DNA from: Cyclobacteriaceae bacterium
GTDB taxonomy: Bacteria > Bacteroidota > Bacteroidia > Cytophagales > Cyclobacteriaceae
Assembly (NCBI GenBank): GCA_947458585.1
Contig: CANGYY010000006.1
Coordinates: 1-64,000 of the forward strand
Direction: 5' to 3'
DNA: 64,000 nucleotides
The translations under genes were made by a program, and so were the position numbers. The notes under the pieces were generated by a model. That model did not search any database, was not told where the DNA came from, and worked only from the letters and a program-made list of their open reading frames with translations. Below are positions 34,756 to 43,820 of the stretch, one piece after another. Every line of letters starts with the position of its first letter. Position 1 is the stretch's first letter.

Positions 34756-35396
34756 GGTTTGAGCAGTTTGGGGATATCGGCAAGCAAACGGTCCACTTGT
34801 TCGGCTTTGGTTCCGTCATACACCCCACGGATTCTTCCCTGCTGGTCTACGAGTAGAAATGCCCCACTATGAAGAAATCCCCCAGGCTCTAGTTCATCTG
34901 CCATGGTGGTAGTCAGGTAACTGGTTTGGCCAATTTCAAAGATTTTTTCTTGGTCTCCTGTCAAGAAATTCCAAGTAGCCGCATCCGGTACGCCTAGTTT
35001 GTCTGCATAATCCTGAAGCACGGCCTGGGTATCGTGGGTCGGGTCGATGGTATGACTTAGGATTCGGAAATTGGGGTCTCCCTTAAACTGCTCGTATACC
35101 CGAAGCATTTCCTTTTTCATGACTGGGCAGATGGTAGGGCAGGTGGTAAAAAAGAAATCGGCTACATACACCTTACCTGCCATATCTTCCTTACGGATGG
35201 TGTCTCCAAGTTGGTTGACGAAGGCAAATTCTGCAATGCTGTGGTACACCGTATCTTGATTGTCATCCACGTAGCGCTCGCCAAGTATGGGTAATTCCGA
35301 AAGGGTGGCCTCCTCTTTTTTAGAAGGACTGCAGGCCAGTGCAAATGCCATCAGTGCTAACAGGAAGGTAGTTTGTACCGCAGATTTCATATTCAT
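34752..35396 (-). CDS. SCO1/SenC-family protein
   Basis: A 214-residue lipoprotein (lipobox ALAC, Cys22) with a thioredoxin-like fold. The copper ligands are in FFTTCPTICPVMKKEM (two Cys) and the His in LSHTIDPTHDT. SCO proteins deliver copper to the CuA site of cytochrome oxidase, or act as thiol-disulfide reductases. The start overlaps the HemJ-like gene by four bases (ATGA). The genetic link with a small cytochrome c supports an oxidase-assembly role. Confidence 0.92.
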   Translation of the reverse strand: MNMKSAVQTTFLLALMAFALACSPSKKEEATLSELPILGERYVDDNQDTVYHSIAEFAFVNQLGDTIRKEDMAGKVYVADFFFTTCPTICPVMKKEMLRVYEQFKGDPNFRILSHTIDPTHDTQAVLQDYADKLGVPDAATWNFLTGDQEKIFEIGQTSYLTTTMADELEPGGFLHSGAFLLVDQQGRIRGVYDGTKAEQVDRLLADIPKLLKP

Positions 35397-35932
35397 TTCG
35401 TTCTGTAATTTTTATAAACCTTGATGGCGACTAAAAGTACCACGAAAAGTCCCACTAGTCCCAACATGCCCCAAAGCATGCTGAGCGTATTTTTCAAGAC
35501 AATCAGGAACACAATGGCAAAGAGCAGTAGGGTGGAAACTTCATTCCAAAGGCGCAACTGGGTAGAGGTCCAGCGGGCTTCTCCGCGTTGCAGCCTAGAA
35601 AATAGTACCTGGCTGTAGCCCTGGTATACGTATAGCAAGCCCACAAAGATCAGTTTGGCCTGCATAAATTCCTGTTGGAGGTAGCCCCAGCGGTAGGTCA
35701 GCACCCAAAACCCAAAAATTAGCGTCAGGATGGCCGAGGGCCAAGTAATGATGTACCACAACCTGCGCGCCATCAAGTCGAGTTGCGGCTTCAGGATGAG
35801 GCGTTCGTGTTCGGGTTTTTCGAGGGCTTCGGTTTGGTAAATAAATAGGCGCACAATGTAAAAAAGGCCTGCAAACCAGGTGACAATAAAAATCAGGTGC
35901 AGCGCCTTGACGTATTCGAATCCCATTGTCAA
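35393..35932 (-). CDS. CopD/HemJ (UPF0093) family membrane protein
   Basis: A 179-residue integral membrane protein with about four or five helices. The N-terminal YVKALHLIFIVTWFAGLFYIVRLF matches the HemJ (UPF0093) signature, with His and Arg residues conserved. HemJ is a heme-dependent protoporphyrinogen oxidase; the related CopD family handles copper. Given the SCO gene next door both readings are open. It is first in a three-gene operon. Confidence 0.85.
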   Translation of the reverse strand: MTMGFEYVKALHLIFIVTWFAGLFYIVRLFIYQTEALEKPEHERLILKPQLDLMARRLWYIITWPSAILTLIFGFWVLTYRWGYLQQEFMQAKLIFVGLLYVYQGYSQVLFSRLQRGEARWTSTQLRLWNEVSTLLLFAIVFLIVLKNTLSMLWGMLGLVGLFVVLLVAIKVYKNYRTK

Positions 35933-35981
35933 AATTTTAGGCTAAATTAAGGGCTTCAGCCTACAAACCCGCGATAAATTT

Positions 35982-36386
35982 TTGAAAAGACCATCGACCC
36001 TCGTTATAATTCTTGGCATCGCCGTACTTTTAGTTGTGGGGCTGATTGTGACCGAAAGTTTTTCCGAACAGGGAATCGCTGCCTACCAAGACCAGTTTGA
36101 GGAAGTAGGTTACTACAGAAATGAAAATAATACTGGTCCTGTGCTGCGGATCTATGCCTACCAAACCCAAGTGGAGGATCCAGAAGTATTGAAATCCTTT
36201 GCCGACCTACTTCCACACACCAAGTACGGTCGAACGCTGGTATTTTTTGTGAATGAACCGGTGAAGGCTCCAGTGGTACTCTCTCCAGAAAGTCCGTATT
36301 TTCCTGCATCCTTGAGCCCTTCCATTTTTGCGAAGTATGAAAAAACTCCTATGGGGGAACAACAACTTGAATTGGTCAAGCCATGA
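35982..36386 (+). CDS. Small membrane-anchored protein of unknown function
   Basis: I recognise no family. It is a 134-residue protein with one N-terminal hydrophobic helix (STLVIILGIAVLLVVGLIVT) and a C-terminal domain without clear motifs. The start must be the TTG of LKRPST (read as Met), as the next upstream in-frame stop is 39 bases away with no ATG. Its last four bases (ATGA) overlap meaB, so the two are co-translated. Confidence 0.65.
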   Translation: MKRPSTLVIILGIAVLLVVGLIVTESFSEQGIAAYQDQFEEVGYYRNENNTGPVLRIYAYQTQVEDPEVLKSFADLLPHTKYGRTLVFFVNEPVKAPVVLSPESPYFPASLSPSIFAKYEKTPMGEQQLELVKP

Positions 36387-37372
36387 GAAAGAGACGATCG
36401 CTAGCAGAATTCAAAGCCGGTATTTTGGCCGGAGATCGGGTGGTACTTGCCCAGGCCATTACCCTGGTAGAAAGCGAATTGCCTGAAGATCAAATCTTGG
36501 CTACGGACCTGATCCAAGAAATCTTGCCTTTTACGGGAAACTCTTTTCGGATCGGAATTACCGGCGTGCCCGGCGTGGGCAAAAGTAGTTTCATTGAAGT
36601 TTTTGGAATCCGCCAATTGGATGCAGGCAAGAAAGTGGCAGTCTTGGCGGTAGATCCCAGCAGTTCCCTGTCCAAGGGGAGCATTCTTGGAGACAAGACC
36701 CGCATGGAACGATTGGCCTTGGATAAGCGCGCTTTTATCCGTCCCAGTCCCTCTCGAAGTACCTTGGGAGGTGTGGCAGGAAAAACCCGGGAGGCCATTC
36801 TCCTTTGTGAGGCAGCAGGTTTTGACTTGATTCTAGTGGAGACGGTAGGCGTGGGACAAAGTGAAACCGCTGTGAAAAGCATGGTTGACTTTTTTCTTTT
36901 ACTGCTCCTTGCTGGTGCTGGGGATGAATTGCAGGGGATTAAAAAAGGAATTGTAGAGATGGCCGATGGCTTTTTGATCCATAAGGCCGATGGGGACAAC
37001 CTGGATTTGGCAGCGCAAGCCAAGGTGTCTTATCAAAACGCGGTGCACCTTCTGCCTCCAAGCGAAAAGGGCTGGGCTCCCAAGTTGCTGCTTGGATCTT
37101 CCCTTACAGGCTTGGGGATGTCGGAATTGGAAGCGATTTTAACTTCTTACCAAGAACAGATGAAGGGGTCCGGATTTTGGGATGCTACTCGCGGCTTGCA
37201 GCGACTGACTTGGTTGGACGATCAGATCCAGGAAGTCTTGGGTCGGGCATTTGTAAATCATCCCGGAGTGAAGGAAATCTTGGAGCGGGAAAAGTCGGCG
37301 GTTCAATCTGGATTGCTTAGTCCAAGTTTGCTCGCGCAACAGGCGGTGGACCTGTTTTTATCCAAAAAATAG
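36383..37372 (+). CDS. meaB: Methylmalonyl-CoA mutase-associated GTPase
   Basis: MeaB/ArgK is the G-protein chaperone that loads and protects adenosylcobalamin on methylmalonyl-CoA mutase. Walker A is GITGVPGVGKSSF, switch and effector motifs include AVDPSSSLSKGSILGDKTRM and VETVGVGQSE, and the guanine-specificity region is IHKADGDN, which replaces the usual NKxD. The 329-residue length is typical. The mutase genes lie 1.8 kb downstream, separated by dnaA on the opposite strand. Confidence 0.93.
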   Translation: MRKRRSLAEFKAGILAGDRVVLAQAITLVESELPEDQILATDLIQEILPFTGNSFRIGITGVPGVGKSSFIEVFGIRQLDAGKKVAVLAVDPSSSLSKGSILGDKTRMERLALDKRAFIRPSPSRSTLGGVAGKTREAILLCEAAGFDLILVETVGVGQSETAVKSMVDFFLLLLLAGAGDELQGIKKGIVEMADGFLIHKADGDNLDLAAQAKVSYQNAVHLLPPSEKGWAPKLLLGSSLTGLGMSELEAILTSYQEQMKGSGFWDATRGLQRLTWLDDQIQEVLGRAFVNHPGVKEILEREKSAVQSGLLSPSLLAQQAVDLFLSKK

Positions 37373-37400
37373 TAGGGGTTAAGAAAGGAAAAGTTACAAC

Positions 37401-38819
37401 TCAATACGAGCGCATCTTGAATTTCTTTTTCAATTCATTGACCGCATTGCGGAAGGAAGTATCCGTTTCCATGATGTCATTGACCGTTTGGATGGCATGA
37501 ATCACCGTGCTGTGGTCTCGACCTCCAAAGTGGTAGCCAATGGATTTCAAGGAATGGTTGGTGAAATCTTTGCAAAAATACATGGCCACTTGACGGGCGA
37601 TCACGATTTCCTTTTTTCTCGTTTTATCCTTCAGTTCCTCAACTTGGATGCCGTAGTAATCGGCAACAGCCTTTTGGATAAAATCAATCCCCACTTCCGT
37701 TTCAATATCCTTGATGAAATTCTTGATGATGGACTTGGCCAATTCTAGACTCACTTCCACCCGGTTGAGGGAAGCATGGGCAATGAGTGAGATGAGAATG
37801 CCTTCCAATTCACGCACATTGGTATCCACGGTGTAGGCCAGGTATTCGATGACACTATCGGGAATGTTGATGCCCTCGGATTCCATCTTACGACGGATAA
37901 TGGCCACTCTCGTTTCAAAATCAGGCATCTGCAGATCTGCAGTCAATCCCCATTTGAATCGGGAGAGCAATCGCTCTTCTAGACCCTTCAAGTCCCGAGG
38001 AGGACAGTCGGAGGTCATGATGATCTGCTTTTTGTTTTGGTGGAGGTGGTTGAAAATATGGAAGAACATCTCCTGCGTTCGGTCCTTGCCCGCCAAAAAC
38101 TGGATGTCGTCGATGATCAACACATCCACCTGCATGTAAAAATTGGTGAAGTTCTTCACGTTACCATCCTTGATGGAATCCATGAATTGGTTCACAAACT
38201 TTTCGGAAGACACGTAGAGTACAAATTTCTCTCCAGGTCCATTTTTTATTTCGTTGCCAATGGCTTGCACCAGGTGGGTTTTGCCCAAACCAACTCCTCC
38301 ATATACCATCAAGGGATTGAAGGAAGTGATACCCGGCTTGCTGGCTACCGCAAATCCAGCCGATCTGGCTAGGCGATTGCAATCGCCTTCGATGTAACTG
38401 ATAAAGGTATAGTTCGGATTCAGGTTACTCTGAGTAAGGAGACCTGCATCCAAGGATTGCATTTCGAAAGGAGTCTTTACCTCTTGGGGATTTGTTCCAG
38501 GCTTTTTGTTGCTGGCGTTGCCCTGCGGAAAAGAAACCACATAAGGCTGATTGCTTGGGTTGCCTTTGTCCACCACCACGGCATATTCGAGTCGGCCTGA
38601 AGCACCCAGGGTATTTTTGATGGCCAACTTCAGTTCTTCCACGTAATTGTCCTCCAGCCATTCGTAGAAAAATTGGCTAGGAACCTGTATAGTGAGGGTA
38701 GATCCTTCCAGTTTTACGGGCACAATGGGCTTAAACCAGGTGGAATAGCTCTGCTCATTGACGTGTTGTTCGATCACACGCAAGCATTCACTCCATACAG
38801 CATTGGCTTCTGAACTCAT
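37401..38819 (-). CDS. dnaA: Chromosomal replication initiator protein DnaA
   Basis: DnaA binds origin DNA and melts it with ATP. The N-terminal helicase-loader domain is followed by a linker of about 90-130, the AAA+ domain with Walker A YGGVGLGKTHL and Walker B LIIDDIQFLAGK, and sensor II. The C-terminal DNA-binding domain has the signature GGRDHSTVIHAIQTV. The length of 472 residues is normal. dnaN is not adjacent, which is common in Bacteroidota. The following intergenic space on the upstream side has degenerate DnaA-box-like words. Confidence 0.97.
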   Translation of the reverse strand: MSSEANAVWSECLRVIEQHVNEQSYSTWFKPIVPVKLEGSTLTIQVPSQFFYEWLEDNYVEELKLAIKNTLGASGRLEYAVVVDKGNPSNQPYVVSFPQGNASNKKPGTNPQEVKTPFEMQSLDAGLLTQSNLNPNYTFISYIEGDCNRLARSAGFAVASKPGITSFNPLMVYGGVGLGKTHLVQAIGNEIKNGPGEKFVLYVSSEKFVNQFMDSIKDGNVKNFTNFYMQVDVLIIDDIQFLAGKDRTQEMFFHIFNHLHQNKKQIIMTSDCPPRDLKGLEERLLSRFKWGLTADLQMPDFETRVAIIRRKMESEGINIPDSVIEYLAYTVDTNVRELEGILISLIAHASLNRVEVSLELAKSIIKNFIKDIETEVGIDFIQKAVADYYGIQVEELKDKTRKKEIVIARQVAMYFCKDFTNHSLKSIGYHFGGRDHSTVIHAIQTVNDIMETDTSFRNAVNELKKKFKMRSY

Positions 38820-39167
38820 TCGAAATGGATAGGATTCACACTCCTGTCATTACGTTGACAAAGGGGGTATCAAAATTGTGGAAAATTAACTTAAATAAAA
38901 AATCCAAGAGGGAAGGATTCCTATTTTTTAAACAATTTTATTGATTTAGAATTTGGTCATTCGACTCAATAGCAAAAAAATGAAATTTAAAATCACAAAT
39001 AAAGGTGATATAAAGATTGAGTATTTGGATAAATACCAATGAAAATTCTGTAAAACGACCCTTGGAGATCAATTGGGTTGCCTTTTCTGTATTTGTTTTC
39101 CTTCCTTCCCTACATTTTGGTTAGGAATGGTTAATTTTGATTTCTGGCTTTTTGCACAATCATTTTT
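38820..39167. other. AT-rich gene-free region between dnaA and mutA
   Basis: No credible gene is seen in these 348 bases. They are very AT-rich and hold two words one mismatch from the DnaA box: TGTGGAAAA at 38877-38885 and TTTGGATAA at 39024-39032. They should also contain the divergent promoters of dnaA and mutA; TAATTTTG at 39132-39139 fits a -7 element for mutA. Two degenerate boxes are not enough to call an origin. Confidence 0.5.
39132..39139 (+). promoter_or_regulatory. Candidate -7 element of mutAB
   Basis: TAATTTTG fits TAnnTTTG and lies 28 bases before the mutA start. No -33 TTG at the usual distance is seen. Confidence 0.4.
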
Positions 39168-40556
39168 ATGGAGCAGGATTTATTTTCGGGATTTCCCAAT
39201 GCAACTAAGGAAGACTGGTTGCGCCAAGTCACTCAAGATCTTAAAGGAAAAGGACAGCCGGAAAGCCTAGGAACTAGCCTTTGGGATACCCTCCCGTTAC
39301 AGCCCATGTATGCGCTGGAAGATGTGCAGCATGCGGTAAAGCAGCGTCGTTTTCATGCCCCTTCCGAATTTCCGGGGATGCCCCCGCGCAACTGGTCCAA
39401 TGTAGTCACCGTGTTGCCTAGTGATACCAATGCAGAAGTCCTTGCTGCACTCGAGAATGGAGCAGAGGGATTGGTCTTGCCGCTTCAGGGAACCGAAGAA
39501 TTGCCAGAACTTTTGCAAGGGGTACTCCCTCAATACATTTCCATCTACTTGCTTCCTTTGGGAAATCCTGTTTCTGCCTTCCAACTTTTTCAAGACTGGG
39601 TAGAAAGTACAGGAGTAGACGGATCTGCCCTTCATGGCGGGATGCTCTGGAGTCCTGCAGACCAAGTCTTCGATCAGCAGCAGGACCTAGGTCTGGGAGT
39701 CGAACTTTTGGAGGAACTCCTTGAACTAACCGAAGGCTATCCCAATTTTAAGGCATTTTGCATCAAAACTTCTCGCTACAGCGAATCAGGAGCCCATCCG
39801 GTGGATGCGCTCACCTTTGGATTGGGAGAGTTGGTCGAGATTTTAGATCGGGTGTCTTGTGCACCTCGTACCATATTTGAAAAGTTGTTTTTGGAAACTG
39901 CAGTAGGGGAGCACCATTTCGGTGAGGTGGGGCGTCAACTAGCTTTCAGGCAGTTGGTTCAGAATTTAGCCTTGCTCTATCAGGTAGAGGTCGAGGAGCA
40001 GGAACTACTCCTTTTTTGCCAAACTGCTCACTGGTCCCAATCCGTATTGGATGCCCATACCAACACGATACGCCAAACCTATCAAGCGCTTTCAGCTGTT
40101 TTGGGTGGGGCCAATGTGCTTTGGGTAAGGCCTTTGGAGGAAGAGAATGCCAGTACCCAAGAGCGTCGCATCGCAAGAAATGTGTCTGCCATATTGAAGG
40201 AAGAAGCCTACCTGGATAAGGTTCAGGACCCTAGCGCAGGGGCTTACTTTTTGGAAAATTTGGTGGCTGACCTCGTTCAAGAAACGCAAACCGCCTTGAC
40301 ACTGCTCGAGCAGGAAGGAGGCTGGTGGAAAACCTGCAAAACAGGAACGCTTCAGAATCGAGTCAAAGCGAATCGTGCCAAGATTCAAGGAGCACTCTTG
40401 GATAAAACTCAGATGAAAGTAGGGGCAAATGCCTATGCTGCACCTGTATCTTTAAGTTACAACAAACCCCTACCTCCTTTTGAGGAAGCGGCACAGGAAC
40501 TAAAGCCCACTCGTGCGGCCTATTTGGTGGAAAGTTTAACCCTCGACGCCCAATGA
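39168..40556 (+). CDS. mutA: Methylmalonyl-CoA mutase small (beta) subunit
   Basis: The 462-residue non-catalytic partner of the heterodimeric mutase. It has the degenerate TIM-barrel of the family, with [36 protein letters not shown] and [16 protein letters not shown]-like text, but lacks the C-terminal B12 domain of the large subunit. The complex interconverts (R)-methylmalonyl-CoA and succinyl-CoA in the cytoplasm. The last four bases (ATGA) overlap mutB. The start is the ATG of MEQDLFSGF. Confidence 0.92.
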   Translation: MEQDLFSGFPNATKEDWLRQVTQDLKGKGQPESLGTSLWDTLPLQPMYALEDVQHAVKQRRFHAPSEFPGMPPRNWSNVVTVLPSDTNAEVLAALENGAEGLVLPLQGTEELPELLQGVLPQYISIYLLPLGNPVSAFQLFQDWVESTGVDGSALHGGMLWSPADQVFDQQQDLGLGVELLEELLELTEGYPNFKAFCIKTSRYSESGAHPVDALTFGLGELVEILDRVSCAPRTIFEKLFLETAVGEHHFGEVGRQLAFRQLVQNLALLYQVEVEEQELLLFCQTAHWSQSVLDAHTNTIRQTYQALSAVLGGANVLWVRPLEEENASTQERRIARNVSAILKEEAYLDKVQDPSAGAYFLENLVADLVQETQTALTLLEQEGGWWKTCKTGTLQNRVKANRAKIQGALLDKTQMKVGANAYAAPVSLSYNKPLPPFEEAAQELKPTRAAYLVESLTLDAQ

Positions 40557-42676
40557 GACCAGATTTTAAGCAGTGGAATTCAAAAAGTGTTAGCAATACA
40601 GCGAAGGTACCTACCAGTATTTGGGAGTCACCCGAGCAGGTCCTTGTTCCTGACCAGTTTGATGCTGCAGCCATCGCTCAATTGCGCGGTTTGCATTTTT
40701 CCGCAGGAATTGCCCCTTTTCTTCGCGGCCCTTATGCGACCATGTATTTGCAGCGACCTTGGACGATTCGTCAATATGCTGGATTTTCTACCGCGGAGGA
40801 GTCCAATGCCTTTTACAGAAGGAATTTGGCAGGAGGTCAAAAGGGCTTATCCGTTGCTTTTGACTTGGCTACTCACCGAGGCTATGATTCAGATCACCCT
40901 CGGGTCCAAGGAGATGTAGGCAAGGCAGGGGTAGCCATCGATACGGTGGAGGACATGAAGGTCTTGTTTGACCAGATTCCTTTGGATCAACTATCGGTTT
41001 CCATGACCATGAATGGGGCGGTCATTCCCATTTTGGCATTTTTTATCGTTGCTGCAGAAGAGCAAGGAGTGGAGCGATCGGCACTTTCGGGCACTATCCA
41101 AAATGACATTCTCAAGGAATTCATGGTGCGGAACACCTACATCTATCCCCCACAGGCCAGTATGCGACTGATTGGGGATATTTTCGAATTTACTTCCAAG
41201 GAGATGCCCAAATTTAACTCCATTTCCATCTCCGGTTACCACATGCAGGAGGCCGGGGCTACTGCGGATTTGGAATTGGCCTACACCCTGGCCGATGGGT
41301 TAGAATACCTGCGCACAGGCTTGAAATCCGGCTTGGCGATTGATGACTTTGCTCCTCGGCTTTCCTTTTTCTGGGGGGTAGGGATGAACTATTTTATGGA
41401 AGTAGCCAAGTTGCGGGCGGGGCGTTTGCTTTGGTCCAAGTTGGTGGCTCAGTTTGGGCCTAAGGATCCCAAATCTTTGGCTTTGCGCGCTCACTGTCAA
41501 ACTTCCGGTTGGTCACTCACCGAGCAGGATCCCTTCAACAACGTGACCCGAACAGCCATGGAGGCCTTGGCGGCGGTGATGGGGCATACCCAGTCGCTGC
41601 ATACCAATTCTTTGGATGAAGCCATCGCGCTGCCTACTGATTTTTCTGCACGCATCGCTCGGAATACCCAGTTGGTGCTGCAGCAGGAGACAGGGGTTAC
41701 CGAGGTGGTCGACCCTTGGGGTGGATCCTACTACGTGGAGTACCTCACGGATCAGTTGGCGAAGAGAGCCTGGAGTCTGATTGAAGAAGTGGAGAAATTG
41801 GGTGGGATGGCTAAGGCCATTGAAACAGGACTTCCCAAGCTACGAATTGAAGAAGCCGCTGCAAAAAAGCAAGCGAGAATCGATGGGGGGAAAGATATTA
41901 TTGTGGGGGTCAATCGTTACCGAGTGGCTGAAAAGACAGAACTAGAACTTCTGGAAGTAGACAACCACACGGTACGGGATTCCCAAATTTTGCGTTTGAA
42001 GCAGGTGAAAAGCCAGCGAAATCAAGAAGAGGTAACTGCCATTTTGGAGCAAATTCGTGCTGCTGCTGCATCTGGGGAAGGAAATTTACTGGCCTTGGCC
42101 ATCGTTGCAGCAAGAAAAAGAGCTACTTTAGGAGAAATCTCCTATGCGATGGAGCAGGCCTTTGGGCGTCACAAAGCCCAAACCCAATCCATCTCAGGAG
42201 TTTATGCAGCAGAAGTGAAACAGCAGAAATCATTTGTAGAAGCCCAGCGCCTTTCGGATCGATTTGCCCAAGTGGAGGGCAGAAGACCTCGTATTTTGGT
42301 TGCAAAAATGGGGCAAGATGGTCACGATAGAGGAGCCAAAGTGATTGCTTCGGGATTCTCTGATCTCGGCTTTGATGTGGATATAGGTCCGCTGTTTCAA
42401 ACACCCCAAGAGGTGGCAGAACAGGCTGTAGAAAATGACGTCCATCTCGTGGGTGTGTCTTCCTTGGCTGCTGGACACAAAACACTGATTCCAGAATTGA
42501 TCTCCTGTTTGCGGCAAATGGGCCGCCCAGATATCCGCGTAGTGGCTGGAGGAGTCATTCCTGCCAAAGACTATGATTTTTTGAAAAAAGAAGGGGTGGT
42601 AGCCATTTTTGGTCCTGGAACCATTCTATCGGAGGCTGCTTGTGAACTACTTTCTGGCTTGCTTGAAGAGGAATAA
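40553..42676 (+). CDS. mutB: Methylmalonyl-CoA mutase large (alpha) subunit
   Basis: The 707-residue catalytic subunit. The N-terminal TIM barrel includes [34 protein letters not shown] and [11 protein letters not shown]. The C-terminal B12-binding domain has the cobalt-ligand motif in [12 protein letters not shown], then [11 protein letters not shown] and VVAGGVIP. All signature residues are present, so activity is expected. The overlap with mutA shows coupled synthesis. With MeaB and SucD/Sdh in this window it forms the succinyl-CoA branch of propionate metabolism. Confidence 0.96.
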   Translation: MRPDFKQWNSKSVSNTAKVPTSIWESPEQVLVPDQFDAAAIAQLRGLHFSAGIAPFLRGPYATMYLQRPWTIRQYAGFSTAEESNAFYRRNLAGGQKGLSVAFDLATHRGYDSDHPRVQGDVGKAGVAIDTVEDMKVLFDQIPLDQLSVSMTMNGAVIPILAFFIVAAEEQGVERSALSGTIQNDILKEFMVRNTYIYPPQASMRLIGDIFEFTSKEMPKFNSISISGYHMQEAGATADLELAYTLADGLEYLRTGLKSGLAIDDFAPRLSFFWGVGMNYFMEVAKLRAGRLLWSKLVAQFGPKDPKSLALRAHCQTSGWSLTEQDPFNNVTRTAMEALAAVMGHTQSLHTNSLDEAIALPTDFSARIARNTQLVLQQETGVTEVVDPWGGSYYVEYLTDQLAKRAWSLIEEVEKLGGMAKAIETGLPKLRIEEAAAKKQARIDGGKDIIVGVNRYRVAEKTELELLEVDNHTVRDSQILRLKQVKSQRNQEEVTAILEQIRAAAASGEGNLLALAIVAARKRATLGEISYAMEQAFGRHKAQTQSISGVYAAEVKQQKSFVEAQRLSDRFAQVEGRRPRILVAKMGQDGHDRGAKVIASGFSDLGFDVDIGPLFQTPQEVAEQAVENDVHLVGVSSLAAGHKTLIPELISCLRQMGRPDIRVVAGGVIPAKDYDFLKKEGVVAIFGPGTILSEAACELLSGLLEEE

Positions 42677-42720
42677 TTGAAAAGCGAAATTTTCCAGAGG
42701 AAAAGGGAATGTCGTTCCTT

Positions 42721-42753
42721 AAAACAAAATTGGTCGGCCATTTGGCCGACCAA
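42721..42753 (-). terminator. Terminator of the 124-residue lipoprotein gene
   Basis: An 11-base perfect stem, TTGGTCGGCCA with its complement and a TT loop. On the minus strand it is followed by TTTTGTTTT. On the plus strand it is followed by A rather than T, so it is poor for mutB. Confidence 0.75.
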
Positions 42754-42803
42754 AAAAAAATTGGGTGCCTGACAAAAAATGGATATCAGGAGACATTAAA
42801 AAA

Positions 42804-43178
42804 TCAATACACTAGAACGGCTTTGTTGGCTTCGCATTGAATGGTTCTTGGGGGGCCTACCAGCAAGCAATCCGAGAGGACATTATTTGTTTCGTTGTAG
42901 GCTTTTTGTGCTGTAGTAAAGCGCTCCACCAAATCTAAAAGTTCACGTTCCACACTCTGATGGTAGGCAAGGTATCGGGCAGGTCCTCCGCAGGCTTTGC
43001 TTCCCATGGGTGTAAATTTCCATTCCGAAGCATTGGTGCAGGGCACAGACTCCGCAAGTCGGATAATTTCCGCCTGAGAGGCTAGTAATTCCTCTGCAGT
43101 AATGATTAGCGGTTCGTTCGTCGCAAGTTCACAAGAGACGACCATAAGGGAGATCAAAAAAATACCGATGCGTTTCAT
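42804..43178 (-). CDS. Small Cys-containing lipoprotein of unknown function
   Basis: I cannot assign a family. A 124-residue exported lipoprotein (lipobox VVSC, Cys16) whose mature part carries four further Cys: SVPCTNASEW, GSKACGGPARYL, VLSDCLLVG and TIQCEANKAV. The pattern suggests disulfides or ligand binding in the periplasm. It stands alone on the minus strand and ends at its own hairpin. Similar short lipoproteins with a KACGGP motif occur in Bacteroidota, to my recollection. Confidence 0.7.
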   Translation of the reverse strand: MKRIGIFLISLMVVSCELATNEPLIITAEELLASQAEIIRLAESVPCTNASEWKFTPMGSKACGGPARYLAYHQSVERELLDLVERFTTAQKAYNETNNVLSDCLLVGPPRTIQCEANKAVLVY

Positions 43179-43327
43179 AGTTTTTATTGTTTTTTTCTCA
43201 GAACGAAAAGACTGGTGTTTTCGCTACACAAATTTTAAAAAATAGTTGATTATCCGCAATCTTACTAGTTCCTGAATTGGAGTCTGAATCAGGCGGATAA
43301 TCGTCCACAGACCAGAGTCTGCAGGCA

Positions 43328-43342
43328 GACGACAGTCCACTG
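43328..43342. repeat. Dispersed intergenic repeat fragment (second copy)
   Basis: GACGACAGTCCACTG shares GACGACAGTC and AGTCCACTG words with the minus strand of 23387-23413, in a rearranged order. Confidence 0.35.
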
Positions 43343-43411
43343 TTCACAGCCCCCTTAACTGAACTTCAAACCTTATTTCCGTTAATTACTTTTTGTTGTG
43401 TGTGTAATCAT

Positions 43412-43440
43412 AAAAAAAAGCCCGATGTTTTCATCGGGCT
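43412..43440 (-). terminator. Terminator of the MarR/ferredoxin reductase/ferredoxin operon
   Basis: Stem AGCCCGATG with loop AAAA on the minus strand, followed by a run of eight T. It lies 43 bases beyond the ferredoxin stop codon. Confidence 0.88.
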
Positions 43441-43482
43441 AAATTAGGTTGGTTTTTAACTTTCTAAAGCTGGTAAATCGGC

Positions 43483-43812
43483 TTAGACCACGTCTTCTCC
43501 TCGGAGTTTGATCACCGCGCCTTCGAGTTGGTCTCCAATACGGATCTGGCAAGCCAAACGGGAGGTAGGGAAGTACTCGGGTAGGTTTTCCAACTGGTCC
43601 AATTCGGTGTCCGTAGCATCTCCCAAGCCGGCTTGGCCTTCTAGGATTTCGACATGGCAAGTAGCGCAAAGGGCCATGCCACCACAGGTAGCCAAGATGG
43701 GGTATTCGGAAGCTTTGAGAATTTCCATCAGACTAAGTCCCATGTCAGCAGGCGCTTCGACTTCTTGCCGCTCCCCTTGCTGGTCTTCTACGGTAAATTT
43801 GATCAATTCCAT
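43483..43812 (-). CDS. [2Fe-2S] ferredoxin, adrenodoxin type
   Basis: A 109-residue ferredoxin. The cluster ligands are in ATCGGMALCATCHVEIL (spacing C-x5-C-x2-C) and a distant Cys in RLACQIRI, the pattern of adrenodoxin/Fdx rather than plant-type proteins. It is encoded 8 bases downstream of a TrxB-like reductase that probably reduces it with NAD(P)H. The final electron acceptor, perhaps a P450, Rieske oxygenase or Fe-S assembly, is not in view. Confidence 0.9.
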   Translation of the reverse strand: MELIKFTVEDQQGERQEVEAPADMGLSLMEILKASEYPILATCGGMALCATCHVEILEGQAGLGDATDTELDQLENLPEYFPTSRLACQIRIGDQLEGAVIKLRGEDVV

Positions 43813-43820
43813 AATTCGAT

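Larger units (their letters stand above)
43179..43482. other. Gene-free region with DnaA-box-like words, a repeat and a terminator
   Basis: No gene is seen in these 304 bases. They hold TTATCCGCA at 43251-43259 and, on the minus strand, TTATCCGCC at 43293-43301; these are one and two mismatches from the DnaA box. The dyad GTCTGC-AG-GCAGAC, a dispersed repeat fragment, and the terminator of the ferredoxin operon also lie here. Confidence 0.5.

Noticed and set aside
38820-39167. Origin of replication next to dnaA
   Set aside because: Only two imperfect DnaA boxes; not enough without skew data, so it is reported as an open question only.
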